Below, one piece after another: positions 37,794-47,543 of a DNA stretch of 64,000 nt. Below the pieces are notes generated by a model. The model was not told where the DNA came from. It saw only the letters and a list, made by a program, of their open reading frames with translations, and did no database searches. This DNA comes from Novosphingobium pokkalii. GTDB taxonomy: Bacteria; Pseudomonadota; Alphaproteobacteria; Sphingomonadales; Sphingomonadaceae. The position numbers and the translations under genes were made by a program. The stretch is taken from assembly GCF_014652855.1 (NCBI RefSeq), contig NZ_BMZP01000008.1, forward strand, positions 124,001 to 188,000. Reading direction: 5' to 3'. The first letter of the stretch is position 1. Every line of letters starts with the position of its first letter.

Positions 37794-39689
37794 CTATCCG
37801 TGTTTTTGCGCAATGTGGGCTTGAGAATCGCTCAGGCCTTGCCCCGGCACAGCCTCGCCCACCACTTCGCCGGGCAATGGCACGGCGGCGGGATCGGGCA
37901 CTTCGGCCCGGCCGACGCGCATCGTCCTTGCCGGCACACGGAACAGCCCGCGCCGCCCGGCGGCCTCGCCCAGATCCTCGCGCGAAGTCTGGCTGACCAG
38001 CCAGGGCGCGGTCAGCAGGCCCAGCGTTATCGGCGAAAGCCACAAGGCCGTGACCGGATCGAGCCAGACCGTGGCGGCAAAGGCCAGGCCCAGCAGGATA
38101 TGTTCGCGCATGGCCGGCAGGATTTCGCGCAAGCCGATCGCCTGGGCATCGCGATTCTGCGCGTTCCATTGCGAGGGAATGCCGAGCAGCAGCCCGAGCA
38201 GAGCCTTGATCTGCAAGACCATGGAAACCGGCGCGAACAGCGTGGACAGCACAAGTTCGGCCAGGACCGAGCGCAGCGCCCGCCACGGCCCGCCAAACGC
38301 CGCGCAGCGCTGGCCATCAGCAAGGATCCAGATCAGACCCATCAGCTTGGGACCAAACAGCAGCAGCACGGTGAGCGCCAGGACTCCACCGGGAACGGTG
38401 GTCAACGCATTGCCTTCCACCCCGCCGCCAACGCGGGCCATGGCCACCTGGGCGATGGTAGCCAGCAGCAGCAGCAGCCACCCTGGTGACGTGAGATAGG
38501 CCGAAGCACCGATCAGCAGATGGAGCCGGCTGGTGGCGGCAAGGCCCGAGGCCCCCAGCAGCCGCAAGTGTTGCAGGTTGCCCTGCATCCAGCGCCGATC
38601 GCGCAGAGCGTGATCGACGATCGTGGGCGGATATTCCTCGTAGCTGCCGCCGATCATCACCATGTGCACGGCCCAGCCGCGCCGCCGCAGCAGCGCGGAT
38701 TCGACCATGTCGTGGCTGAGGATATGGCCGCCGAACGGGGGCTTGCCGGGCAGATCGGGCAAGCCGCAGCTTTCGGCAAAGGCGCGCGTGCGCACGATGG
38801 CGTTGTGGCCCCAGAAATTGGCCTCCGCCCCGCTCCACCACAGCAGCCCGGCCGACGCGATCGGGCCATAGGCCTCGCTGGCAAACTGCATCCAGCGCTG
38901 GAACAGGGTGCGCGCATTGGTGATCATCGGTACGGTTTGCAGCAGGCCGATCGAGGGCCGCGCTTCCATGATCGAAGCCAGGCCGACGATGGCCGCCCCG
39001 GTCATCACGCTGTCGGCATCGAGCACCAGCATGTTTTCGTAAGCCGCGCCAAAGCGGCGGACCCATTCGGCGATATTGCCCGGCTTGCGCGCGATGTTCT
39101 GTTCGCGGCGGCGATAGTAGATGGCGATCGGCGCGCGCGCAGCCAGTTCGGCCCAGGCCGCTTCTTCGCGCTTGCCATGCAGCGCGCTCGAATCGCTGAG
39201 CACGAAGAAATCGATCCAGCGCGCCCCGCCCGCGCGATCGATGGCATAGGCCATGGCCTCTACCCGCGCGAACACCGCGTCGACATCCTCGTTGTAGACC
39301 GGCATCAACACGGCGGTGCGATGGGCCAGGCTGGCAGCGGGCGACGGCACCGGCACGAAGCCGGGATGGGCACCGCTGATCAGTTGCACGAAGCCGATGG
39401 TGGAGCTGACGAAACCAAAGGCCACCCAACTGAACAGCGGCACGAAGAACAGCAGCAGCACCACTTCGACCACGTCCAGCCCATCGCGCGAGAACGCCAC
39501 GCGCACTTCGCTGGAGGCGGCCAGACCCAGCACGGCGGTGAGTGCGATCAGCAGCCAGCGTTTGACCAGCAGGCCGGGCGGGCGGGTTTCCACCTCGCGC
39601 CGCGCCGGGGCGTTGCCAAACAGGCGCTGCACCGGCATGTCGAGCGGCGCCTCGGCAGGCAGCATCGCCGGGGCGGCCAGCAGCGTCAT
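37794..39689 (-). CDS. opgH: Glucans biosynthesis glucosyltransferase OpgH/MdoH
   Basis: OpgH is the inner-membrane glucosyltransferase that makes the beta-glucan backbone of osmoregulated periplasmic glucans from UDP-glucose. The 631-residue protein has N-terminal TM segments, a GT2 domain with TAVLMPVYNED, MLVLDADSVMTG, SHDMVESALLRRRGW and the (Q/R)xxRW-type RDRRWMQGNLQH, then several C-terminal TM helices. It is shorter than E. coli OpgH (about 850 residues), as usual in alphaproteobacteria. ATG 39689 overlaps the opgG stop by ATGA. Confidence 0.95.
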   Translation of the reverse strand: MTLLAAPAMLPAEAPLDMPVQRLFGNAPARREVETRPPGLLVKRWLLIALTAVLGLAASSEVRVAFSRDGLDVVEVVLLLFFVPLFSWVAFGFVSSTIGFVQLISGAHPGFVPVPSPAASLAHRTAVLMPVYNEDVDAVFARVEAMAYAIDRAGGARWIDFFVLSDSSALHGKREEAAWAELAARAPIAIYYRRREQNIARKPGNIAEWVRRFGAAYENMLVLDADSVMTGAAIVGLASIMEARPSIGLLQTVPMITNARTLFQRWMQFASEAYGPIASAGLLWWSGAEANFWGHNAIVRTRAFAESCGLPDLPGKPPFGGHILSHDMVESALLRRRGWAVHMVMIGGSYEEYPPTIVDHALRDRRWMQGNLQHLRLLGASGLAATSRLHLLIGASAYLTSPGWLLLLLATIAQVAMARVGGGVEGNALTTVPGGVLALTVLLLFGPKLMGLIWILADGQRCAAFGGPWRALRSVLAELVLSTLFAPVSMVLQIKALLGLLLGIPSQWNAQNRDAQAIGLREILPAMREHILLGLAFAATVWLDPVTALWLSPITLGLLTAPWLVSQTSREDLGEAAGRRGLFRVPARTMRVGRAEVPDPAAVPLPGEVVGEAVPGQGLSDSQAHIAQKHG

Positions 39690-41236
39690 GGCTGGATCGC
39701 CTTGATCACGGTTTCGCTCAACGCGCCGTCTCCACGCTTGAGGAACAGGCGAAACTCGCGCGCGGCCAGGCCCTGGGTCTTGATATCGAGCGTCACGCGC
39801 CAGAGACGATCGCGCCCGGCGACGGGGCCGACCGCCTTGTGCAGCACGGCGGCGGCCGGCAGATCCAGCTCGGCGGTGACCCCGCTGCCCCGGTTCAGCC
39901 CGGCGAGCGCGTCGCCCTCGAAATCGATCACGTAGCGGGTGGCGCCGGGGATCGGATCACCGCCCGGCACACCGCCCGGCCCGGCAAAGACCTTGACGCA
40001 GCGGGCGTTGGCATTGGCGGCAAGATCGCGGCTGGTCCAGGTGAGGCGATAGGCGAAGTCCTGGCGTTGGCCGGCCTTGGCGGGACGATCGCTGAGCCAG
40101 AACGCGGCGATATTGTCGACGTTTTCCGAAATCGTGCCAAAGGCATAGAGCACAACGGCGCCTGCCCCCCAATCGCCCTGCGGCTCCACCCACAGCGACG
40201 GCCGACGATCGTAGAACGCAAGGTCGTCCTGGTAGTGATCGAACGCCTGGTCGCGCTGGACCAGGCCAAAGGCGCGCACGGAATCGGCGCGAAAGGTGTT
40301 GGTGCGTGGCTCGGGCGGGTTTTCCAGCGGACGCCAGATGCGTTCGCCATTGGCCATCCAGATCGCCAGGCCATCGGAATCATGCACTTCCGGCCGCCAG
40401 TCGCGGTGGTCGATGCGGGTCGCCTCGTCAAAGCAGAACATGCTGGTCATCGGCGCTAGGCCCAGCCGCGCCACATCCTTGCGCAGGAACAGCGTGGTCT
40501 TGATCTCCTGCACCACGCCCGCCTCGGTCTGGCGCGTATCGATGGCATAGGCGCCGGTCAGCGATGGACCTTCGAGCAGGGCGTGGATGACCAGGCGCTG
40601 GCGCCCTTCCGGCCCCCCGAGATCCTCGATCCAGAACTCGGTGAATTCGGGAAATTCCTCGGCGCCGGGCATCGTGCCGGTGTCCACCGCCACGCCGCGC
40701 GCGGAAAGGCCGAACTGGTCCTTTTCCCCCGCCGCGCGGAAATAGGACGCGCCCAGGAAGGCCAGCCAATCGCCGTGCCCGTCTGCGTGCATGACCCGGA
40801 AACCAGCCGGATCGACATTCTGTGCCGCGCCGAACAGGCCCTGCGTGTTGATCAGCGGCCGCGCCTGGCCGGCGCTGACTACATTGATGCCAACGGCAAA
40901 AGGCGCGGTTTCCAGCCGGGTGGGAAACAGCCGGACATGGCCGGGCAGGCTTTGCGCCGCGCCATAAGTGAGGCGCGCGGCATCGTCGAACGTGGGCGCG
41001 GCATGGCGGGAAGCCTGTCGCGCCACGAACGGATGGCGGGCGGATGCCTGCGCGCGCGCGACCAGCATGTCCCACGAAAAGGGCCGCGCCGGGCCGAAAT
41101 TGGCCGAGGAACCCTGCGCCAGCAGGCGGCCGGGCAGCGCGGCCAGGCTGGCAAAGCCGAGCGCCATGGTGCCAAAACGACGGCGCGAGAGATCACCCGG
41201 TTGTGCGGCCGCGAAAGGATCGATGGGATCGTTCAT
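39686..41236 (-). CDS. opgG: Periplasmic glucan biosynthesis protein OpgG/MdoG
   Basis: OpgG is the periplasmic partner of OpgH in osmoregulated periplasmic glucan synthesis. The 516-residue protein carries a twin-arginine signal (LSRRRFGTMALGFASLAAL), so it is exported folded. The OpgG beta-sandwich shows FDDAARLTYGAAQSLPG, VRLFPTRLETAPFAVGI, SSYFRA-like ASYFRAAGE, GLSARGVAVDTG, FPEFTEFWIE and TSMFCFDEATRIDHRDWRPEVHDSDGL. It is the first gene of the opgG-opgH pair, 83 bp after the HlyD-like gene in the same direction. Confidence 0.95.
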   Translation of the reverse strand: MNDPIDPFAAAQPGDLSRRRFGTMALGFASLAALPGRLLAQGSSANFGPARPFSWDMLVARAQASARHPFVARQASRHAAPTFDDAARLTYGAAQSLPGHVRLFPTRLETAPFAVGINVVSAGQARPLINTQGLFGAAQNVDPAGFRVMHADGHGDWLAFLGASYFRAAGEKDQFGLSARGVAVDTGTMPGAEEFPEFTEFWIEDLGGPEGRQRLVIHALLEGPSLTGAYAIDTRQTEAGVVQEIKTTLFLRKDVARLGLAPMTSMFCFDEATRIDHRDWRPEVHDSDGLAIWMANGERIWRPLENPPEPRTNTFRADSVRAFGLVQRDQAFDHYQDDLAFYDRRPSLWVEPQGDWGAGAVVLYAFGTISENVDNIAAFWLSDRPAKAGQRQDFAYRLTWTSRDLAANANARCVKVFAGPGGVPGGDPIPGATRYVIDFEGDALAGLNRGSGVTAELDLPAAAVLHKAVGPVAGRDRLWRVTLDIKTQGLAAREFRLFLKRGDGALSETVIKAIQP

Positions 41237-41319
41237 GTCTGCCTAACGCAGCCCCCCTGTTTCGGTTTCGCGCGCATGGCCGCCTGTTCCACGGCCTGCC
41301 GTGCTCAAGACCCACCCGA

Positions 41320-42504
41320 TCACGGTTTCGCTGGAGCGGAGCGGCGGCCGATGATCACCTGCACACCCGGTTCCAGGCCGCTCGCGAGGATTTCGGTGCG
41401 CTTGCCATCGCTTGCCCCGGCGGCCACCACCACCTGGCGTGGCTCGTTGTCACCAGACAGCACGTAGATCGCGCTGCGGCGCGGCGGCACGCCTTCGGGC
41501 GTGAAGCCCAGCGCCGCGTTGGGAACCAGCAATACGCCTTCGCGCGCTGGCAAGTCGATTTCCACCGTCGCGGCCATGCCTGGGCGCAATTGCACCACGG
41601 CGGCGTCGCCCGCCGCCGGGGGATCGAGCGCGAAGACCGCCAGCCGATCGAGGCCGCGCACGTCGTCGGTCGGATCGATCCGCACCAGCCGCGCGGTGCG
41701 CACCTTGTCCGCCATGCCGGAGAGCAGCACGTGGGCGCGCGCGTTGCTGGCCAGGCGCTGGGCATCGGCGGCCGGCAGCGGCACGGTGACGACAAGACGG
41801 TCCAGGCCGGTGGCAAGCGCCAGCAGCGGTGTGCCCGGCGCCACCACCTGGCCGGGCGCGACGGCGCGTGAGACCACCACGCCATCGAACGGGGCGCGGA
41901 TCGTGGCATCAGCCAGTTGGCGCCGCGCCAGCGCTTCGTCGTTGCGGGCCTTGGCGAGAGCTGCGGTGGCGCTGGCCAAGGCTGCCGCGGTGCGCGAAAG
42001 TTCGGCGCGGGCCCCGTCCATTTCATTGAGCGAAGGCACCCGCCCGCCGGAGCGACGCCAGACCCCGTCATAGCGGTCCATCCGCGCGCGCGCGCCATCT
42101 AGATCGGCTTGGGCGGCTGCGAGCGTCCCTTCCGCTGCGGCGCGCGTGGCTTCGGCGCTGGCCAGCGCGGCTTCGAGCGGCGCGGTGTCGAGCATGGCAA
42201 TCGGCTGGCCGGCGCGAACCACGCCGTCGCCCGGCCCCAGCAGGCTATGCACGACGCCGCCCTCGGGCGCGCGCAGGCTCACTTCGTCTTCGGCGTGGAG
42301 CGTGCCGGAGGCGCTCATCACCGGGGTCAGGCTGCCGCGCTCCAGCGGGACGCTGTAATAGGGCAGGTCTGGCCCATCGACGAAGCGCAGCAGCAGCCAG
42401 AACGCGGCCAGGCCGGCCAGCAGCAGGGCCACGACCATGCCCCAGCGCGCCAGCCGCCGCCGGGGCTGCGCGCCGAGGAAGGCGTCGAGATCGCCCTCGG
42501 TCAT
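41320..42504 (-). CDS. HlyD/RND-type periplasmic adaptor protein
   Basis: A 394-residue membrane-fusion protein that would link an inner-membrane transporter to a TolC-like outer-membrane channel. It has one N-terminal TM helix (MVVALLLAGLAAFWLLLRF), a biotinyl-lipoyl half-domain (EDEVSLRAPEGGVVHSLLGPGDGVVRAGQPIAML), an alpha-helical hairpin rich in Ala, the second half (ATIRAPFDGVVVSRAVAPGQVV) and a beta-barrel/membrane-proximal region. ATG 42504 overlaps the upstream TolC-like gene by ATGA; a further ATG exists five codons upstream. No RND, ABC or MFS pump gene is adjacent. Confidence 0.9.
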   Translation of the reverse strand: MTEGDLDAFLGAQPRRRLARWGMVVALLLAGLAAFWLLLRFVDGPDLPYYSVPLERGSLTPVMSASGTLHAEDEVSLRAPEGGVVHSLLGPGDGVVRAGQPIAMLDTAPLEAALASAEATRAAAEGTLAAAQADLDGARARMDRYDGVWRRSGGRVPSLNEMDGARAELSRTAAALASATAALAKARNDEALARRQLADATIRAPFDGVVVSRAVAPGQVVAPGTPLLALATGLDRLVVTVPLPAADAQRLASNARAHVLLSGMADKVRTARLVRIDPTDDVRGLDRLAVFALDPPAAGDAAVVQLRPGMAATVEIDLPAREGVLLVPNAALGFTPEGVPPRRSAIYVLSGDNEPRQVVVAAGASDGKRTEILASGLEPGVQVIIGRRSAPAKP

Positions 42505-43634
42505 GGCTGCGCCGGGCATCGCGACGGAGCCTGCGCGGGGGCTGCGGGCGCGAGGTCGGCCAGCGTCCACCCCAGCCCTTGCGCCGTCCACAGGCGGATC
42601 TGCGCGCGGGCCAGGCCCGTGCGGGCGGTTGCATCCGCTTCGCTGGCCGCCAGCGCCGAGGCTTCGGCCACATAGAGCGTGGCAAAGGGTTCGGCCCCGG
42701 CGCGATAGCCAGCGCGGGCATCGCGCACCGTGCGATCGGCCTGGGTCAGCGTGCGGGCGCTGGCCTCGACCAGTTCATGCGCGGCAGCAAGCGCCTTGGT
42801 GGCGCTGTCGATATCGATGTTGCTGGCGGCCGTAGCACTGGCCAGCGCGGCACGGGCCTGGTCCAGCGTGGCCTTGCCCGCGAGCACCGCCTGTCCCTGC
42901 TCCTGGCGCACGACCATCAGCCCGGCCCGGCGCGGCTCGGGCGCGACGATGTCGGTCAGAGCCGGCACGGGGCCGCCCTCGCCCAGCAAGGTGACCAGGG
43001 CATCGGCATCAAGGCCGGTCTGCTCGGCGAGGCGCGTGAACGCCAGCGCGACATCGGCCTGCGCCTGGGTGACAGCATCGGCATCGAGATCGACCATCAC
43101 CCCGCCCAGCGCGCTGTCGATGGCGGAGACCAAGCCGGCCTCGCGGCGGAAGCGGGCGATGTCGGTGTTGTCCTTCCACGGGGCCACCGCCGCGTTGCGG
43201 GCCACCAGCCGCGCCTGCGCCAGGCGCACGGCCAGATAGGCCTCGCCGATCGCGGCGGCGCGGCGATTGACGAGCGCCGCATAGGCATAGGCCGTTGCCG
43301 GCGCGCCTTGCAGCACCGGTACCTTGCCGAACAGGCCGGCCATGCGTCCACCCAACTGGCGGCGCCGGGCCGTGGCCCGCTCGGCATCGGCATGCAGCGT
43401 CCAGGCCTGGCAAGCCAGCGCGGGATCATGGGCCAGGCCCTGGGCGATCACTTGTGCAAGAACGGGATCGCCGGCCTCTTCCCACCACGGTGCGGCATCG
43501 GCGCGCGCGCCTTCGATCGGCGCCAGATCGGGCTCGGCCACGCGCGCGGTGGGCGCGGCGCAGGCGGCGCAGGACAGCACCAGGGCAAGGACGGTCACCT
43601 TGCCCGCAAGGGAGGTTGGGTTCACGCGGAGCAC
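42501..43634 (-). CDS. TolC-family outer-membrane efflux lipoprotein
   Basis: A 377-residue outer-membrane factor. It has a signal peptide with a lipobox-like region (LVLSCAACAAP; Cys22 or Cys25) and the opening WWEEAGDPVLAQVIAQGLAHDPAL typical of NodT/OprM proteins. Long Ala-rich helical repeats follow, with the second-repeat motif AHELVEASARTLTQADRTVRDARAGYRAG. It is somewhat shorter than classical OprM (about 470), and the first beta-strand/hairpin region looks reduced. First gene of the pair with the HlyD-like adaptor. Confidence 0.88.
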   Translation of the reverse strand: MLRVNPTSLAGKVTVLALVLSCAACAAPTARVAEPDLAPIEGARADAAPWWEEAGDPVLAQVIAQGLAHDPALACQAWTLHADAERATARRRQLGGRMAGLFGKVPVLQGAPATAYAYAALVNRRAAAIGEAYLAVRLAQARLVARNAAVAPWKDNTDIARFRREAGLVSAIDSALGGVMVDLDADAVTQAQADVALAFTRLAEQTGLDADALVTLLGEGGPVPALTDIVAPEPRRAGLMVVRQEQGQAVLAGKATLDQARAALASATAASNIDIDSATKALAAAHELVEASARTLTQADRTVRDARAGYRAGAEPFATLYVAEASALAASEADATARTGLARAQIRLWTAQGLGWTLADLAPAAPAQAPSRCPAQP

Positions 43635-43835
43635 CGGCTGGCGATTAGCAAAATATCACCGTGTGGCAATGAAGAGACGGGCCGCCGAAGTCCGTTACCG
43701 ACATTTCGGCGCATGAACGGGGCGTTTCGGCACGACAGGGCGTTGGACACAGGGGCGAACGCATCATGGCCGCCGCTTGTTCCCCACGGCATTTGCGATA
43801 GAGCGGCAATCCTTGGCAAGGCAAAGGAATTTTGA

Positions 43836-44615
43836 ATGGATCTTGGCATAACCGGACGCAAGGCCGTGGTCTGCGCGTCGTCCAAGGGGCTGGGCCTGGC
43901 CTGCGCCACGGCGCTGGCGCGCGAGGGCGCGCAGGTGTGGATCAACGGGCGCGACGCCGGGCGGCTGGACGAGGCCGCCGCGCGCATCCTGACGGAAACC
44001 GGCGCGCGGGTGAACCCGGTGGTGGGCGATCTCAATACCGCAGAGGGGCGCGCGGCCGTGCTCGCCGCCTGCCCCGATCCCGATATCCTGGTCAACAACA
44101 ACCACGGTCCGCGCCCCGGCAAGCTGGAAGTGCTGGACGAGGCCGATTTCCTCGCCGCGCTGCACGCCAACATGCTGAGCCCCTTGGCGCTGATCAAGGC
44201 GGTGGTGGGCGGCATGCGCGCGCGCAAGTTCGGCCGCATCGTCAACATCACGTCGGCCCAGGTGCTGATGCCGCAGGCGGACATGGGCCTTTCGGTTTCG
44301 GCGCGCGCCGGACTGATGGCGATGGCCAAAGTGCTGCAATTCGATTGCGTGGCCGACAACGTAACGGTCAACAACCTGCTGCCCGGCCCGTTCGACACCG
44401 ATCGCCTGGCCGCCCTGGCGCAGCGCTATGTCGAAGAGGACGGCATCACCCTGGACCAGGCCTATGCCCGCATCGGCGCGCGCGGCCCGGCCGGGCGCAT
44501 CGGCCAACCGCACGAATTCGGCGATGCCTGCGCCTTCCTGTGCGCGGCGCAGGCCGGCTATATCTCGGGCCAGTGCCTGACCATGGACGGCGGCGCCTAT
44601 CGCGGATTGTTTTGA
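43836..44615 (+). CDS. SDR-family protein with altered catalytic Tyr/Lys
   Basis: A 259-residue short-chain dehydrogenase/reductase fold protein. The cofactor motif is CASSKGLG (residues 13-20) in place of TGxxxGxG, the NNNHG motif replaces NNAG, and the catalytic Ser140 is in place (NITS). At the YxxxK position the protein has S153...R157, so the usual Tyr and Lys are missing. Related FabG-like SDRs with this SxxxR pattern exist, so it may bind NAD(P) with different or no oxidoreductase chemistry. AAAGGA precedes ATG 43836. It is divergent from the TolC-like gene; the ABC-F gene follows 27 bp downstream. Confidence 0.88.
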   Translation: MDLGITGRKAVVCASSKGLGLACATALAREGAQVWINGRDAGRLDEAAARILTETGARVNPVVGDLNTAEGRAAVLAACPDPDILVNNNHGPRPGKLEVLDEADFLAALHANMLSPLALIKAVVGGMRARKFGRIVNITSAQVLMPQADMGLSVSARAGLMAMAKVLQFDCVADNVTVNNLLPGPFDTDRLAALAQRYVEEDGITLDQAYARIGARGPAGRIGQPHEFGDACAFLCAAQAGYISGQCLTMDGGAYRGLF

Positions 44616-44642
44616 GCACGCAGGACCGCTAGGCGCACGGGC

Positions 44643-46520
44643 ATGCTTACCATTTCCGGCATCACCGTGCGCCTGGGCGGCCGCACCATCATCGATCGCG
44701 CCTCGGCCACCGTGCCCACCGGCGCGCGCGTCGGCCTGATCGGGCGCAACGGCGCGGGCAAATCCACGCTGATGAAAGTGCTGATCGGGCAGATCGAACC
44801 CGACGAAGGCAGCGTGGACATGCCGCGCCGCGCCCGCCTGGGCTATATCGCGCAGGAAGCGCCCAACGGCACGGCCACGCCGTTCGAGACCGTGCTGGCC
44901 GCCGACACCGAACGCGCCGCCCTGCTCGACGAAGCCGAAACCTGCCTTGATGCCGATCGCCTGGCCGATGTGCACGAGCGGTTGATCGCGATCGATGCCT
45001 ATACCGCCCCGGCCCGCGCCGCGCGCATCCTGATCGGCCTGGGCTTTGACGAAGCGATGCAGGCCCAGCCGCTCGACAGCTTTTCGGGCGGGTGGAAAAT
45101 GCGCGTCGCGCTCGCCTCGCTGCTGTTTTCCCAGCCCGACGTGCTGCTGCTCGACGAACCGTCGAACCACCTAGACCTGGAAGCGACGCTGTGGCTGGAG
45201 AATTTCCTGCGCAGCTACCCCGGCACGCTGATCGTGATCAGCCACGAGCGCGACCTGCTCAACAACGTGGTGGACAATATCCTCCACCTGCAAGGCGGCA
45301 AGGTCACGCTCTATCCCGGCGGCTATGACAGCTTCGAGCGGCAGCGCGCCGAGCGCGCCGCGCAGGCCGCCGCCGCCCAGGCCGCGCAATCGGCCCAGCG
45401 CGCCAAACTGGAAGACTATGTCCGCCGCAACAGCGCCCGCGCCTCCACCGCCAAGCAGGCACAATCGCGCGCCAAGATGCTGGCCAAGATGCAGCCGGTG
45501 GTCGCCATGCTGGAAGACCCCAGCCTGACGTTCGATTTCCCCTCGCCCAGCGAACTGCGCCCGCCGCTGATCACGCTGGACATGGCCGCCGTGGGCTACG
45601 CGCCCGGCCAGCCGATCCTCAAGCGGCTGAACCTGCGCATCGATCCCGACGATCGCATCGCGCTGCTCGGGCGCAACGGCAACGGCAAGACCACGCTGGC
45701 GCGGCTGCTGGCCGGGCAATTGCCGGCGATGGAAGGGGGCATGACCACCTCGGGCAAGCTCGCCATCGGCTATTTCACGCAATACCAGGTGGAGGAACTG
45801 GCCGGCAGCGACACGCCGCTGCTGCACATGACCCGCGCCATGGCCGGCAAGACCCCGGCGGCGGTGCGCGCGCAGCTTGGCCGCTTCGGCTTTTCCGGCG
45901 ACAAGGCGACGACCGAAGTATCGCGGCTGTCGGGCGGCGAACGCGCGCGGCTGGCGCTGGCCCTGGTGACGCGCGACGCGCCGCACCTGCTGATCCTCGA
46001 CGAGCCGACCAACCACCTCGACGTCGACGCGCGCGAGGCGCTGGTCCAGGCGCTCAATGCCTATCAGGGCGCGGTGATCCTGATCAGCCACGATCGCCAC
46101 ATGGTAGAACTGACCGCCGATCGCCTGGTGCTGGTCGATGACGGCGCGGCCACGCCCTATGACGGCAGCATGGAGGACTATATCGACTTCGTGCTGGGCC
46201 GGAACCAGCCCAAGGCCGATACCCCGGCCAAGGGAGCGGCCACCAGCGCCAAGCCCGCCGCCGACAAGGCCGCCACCCAGGCCGCCTGGCAGGCCCGCCG
46301 CGAGCTGGGCAAGCAGATCAGCAAGGCGGAAAAGGACATGGCCAAGCTCCAGGCCCGCATCGCCGAGATCGATGCCGCGCTGGCCGATCCGGCCAAGGCG
46401 ACCGGGCCGCTCAAGGGCATGAACCTGGGCGCCATGGGCAAGCTGCGCGACGACCTGGAAGCCCAACTCGCCGCCACGGAAGCGCAGTGGCTGGAATGGA
46501 GCGAGCAGGTCGAGGGGTGA
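44643..46520 (+). CDS. ABC-F family ATPase (YheS/Uup-like)
   Basis: A 625-residue soluble protein with two fused ABC nucleotide-binding domains and no transmembrane segment, the layout of ABC-F ribosome-associated ATPases. Domain 1 has GRNGAGKST, signature FSGGWKMR and LLLDEPSNHLDLEA. The inter-domain linker has charged Ala/Arg helices. Domain 2 has GRNGNGKTT, LSGGERARLAL and LILDEPTNHLDVDA. A charged Ala/Lys-rich C-terminal coiled coil follows. The likely role is translation-factor activity or antibiotic protection; the exact subfamily cannot be fixed here. Confidence 0.93.
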   Translation: MLTISGITVRLGGRTIIDRASATVPTGARVGLIGRNGAGKSTLMKVLIGQIEPDEGSVDMPRRARLGYIAQEAPNGTATPFETVLAADTERAALLDEAETCLDADRLADVHERLIAIDAYTAPARAARILIGLGFDEAMQAQPLDSFSGGWKMRVALASLLFSQPDVLLLDEPSNHLDLEATLWLENFLRSYPGTLIVISHERDLLNNVVDNILHLQGGKVTLYPGGYDSFERQRAERAAQAAAAQAAQSAQRAKLEDYVRRNSARASTAKQAQSRAKMLAKMQPVVAMLEDPSLTFDFPSPSELRPPLITLDMAAVGYAPGQPILKRLNLRIDPDDRIALLGRNGNGKTTLARLLAGQLPAMEGGMTTSGKLAIGYFTQYQVEELAGSDTPLLHMTRAMAGKTPAAVRAQLGRFGFSGDKATTEVSRLSGGERARLALALVTRDAPHLLILDEPTNHLDVDAREALVQALNAYQGAVILISHDRHMVELTADRLVLVDDGAATPYDGSMEDYIDFVLGRNQPKADTPAKGAATSAKPAADKAATQAAWQARRELGKQISKAEKDMAKLQARIAEIDAALADPAKATGPLKGMNLGAMGKLRDDLEAQLAATEAQWLEWSEQVEG

Positions 46521-46697
46521 GGCCTCCAATTCCCACTCAGCGACGGAGGTGCCTGGCCGGAGACACCGCGGAGGCAGGCTTGGCCACCAATAAATGCGTA
46601 TGCAAATGGGCGCCACGCCGTGAGGTGGCATCAGAACTTACCTTGTCGTTCATTCAGAGGTTTTTACACCTATCACCGTAACTGCACAGTATAAAGA

Positions 46698-47543
46698 TTG
46701 GCAAATGAGGACAAGGTCAGTCAATGGTATAACCGCTACCATTCCATGGATTTAAAAAGTTGGATGAGAGCAAAGATGAATCGTGAGATCGTTCTTCAGG
46801 ATGTTGTAGTCCCAATTTGCTCATACGAGCAACGCGAAGGCCGCGCTCATTTGACACGCTTCTACGGCACGGCATTTTTCATAAATGAGCAGGGGTATTT
46901 TCTGACCGCTCGGCATGTCATTGATGCGTGCCGCGCTGAATCAAGTCGCCTGTTCGGCCTTGTGGTCAAGAATCCACACGATGCCAGTCAGAGTCAGATT
47001 GTCCCGCTGGGTTCCACAGAAGACGCACCGGCCCCTTGGGATATTGCGATTGGTTGCACTCACATGGCTTCGCGCTGTTGGTTCCGATGGAACGATGGGG
47101 CGGAGGCTACCGAATGGCAGAACGTTGCAACCCTTGGATACCCACAATCGGCACTTCGGACGACCGTTGAGCGGTTCGACATCCATCTCCGAACCATGAA
47201 AGGCTACGTCCTACGCCGTTTGAGCGGCGATGAGTACGGCCCATCTGGCGGCCAAGCCCCAGCTCTTGAACTCAATTTTGCCATACCTGCGGGACTGAGT
47301 GGTTCGCCCCTGTTCCTACCCGGCAACTCTGAGAAGTTTGCGTTGGTTGGGGTGTGCGTCTCATCGCATGAATCAGAAACGCAAGAGTTTCTCCACGAAG
47401 AGATTGAGGAGGGTGGAAGCATTTTTCGTGAACGGCGTCTTCGAGTAGAGCAGTTCGGCATCGCACATCAGCTAACGCCGCTCGCCGATTGGAAGCCGGC
47501 CATGCTTCAAGGCCAATCCATTAAGGCCGCTATGAGCAATTAG
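46698..47543 (+). CDS. Trypsin-like serine peptidase, probably horizontally acquired
   Basis: A 281-residue protein with a chymotrypsin-fold protease triad: His73 (FLTARHVID), Asp115 (PWDIAIG) and Ser201 (AGLSGSPLF). There is no signal peptide, so it is probably cytoplasmic, unlike HtrA/DegP; no PDZ domain is seen. Base and codon use are visibly AT-richer than in all neighbours, and the flanks (from about 46560 and to about 47600) share this, which suggests a recently gained single gene. The start is uncertain: TTG 46698 or ATG 46746. Stand-alone trypsin-like domains occur in some conflict/defence systems, but nothing beside it supports that role. The substrate is unknown. Confidence 0.8.
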   Translation: MANEDKVSQWYNRYHSMDLKSWMRAKMNREIVLQDVVVPICSYEQREGRAHLTRFYGTAFFINEQGYFLTARHVIDACRAESSRLFGLVVKNPHDASQSQIVPLGSTEDAPAPWDIAIGCTHMASRCWFRWNDGAEATEWQNVATLGYPQSALRTTVERFDIHLRTMKGYVLRRLSGDEYGPSGGQAPALELNFAIPAGLSGSPLFLPGNSEKFALVGVCVSSHESETQEFLHEEIEEGGSIFRERRLRVEQFGIAHQLTPLADWKPAMLQGQSIKAAMSN

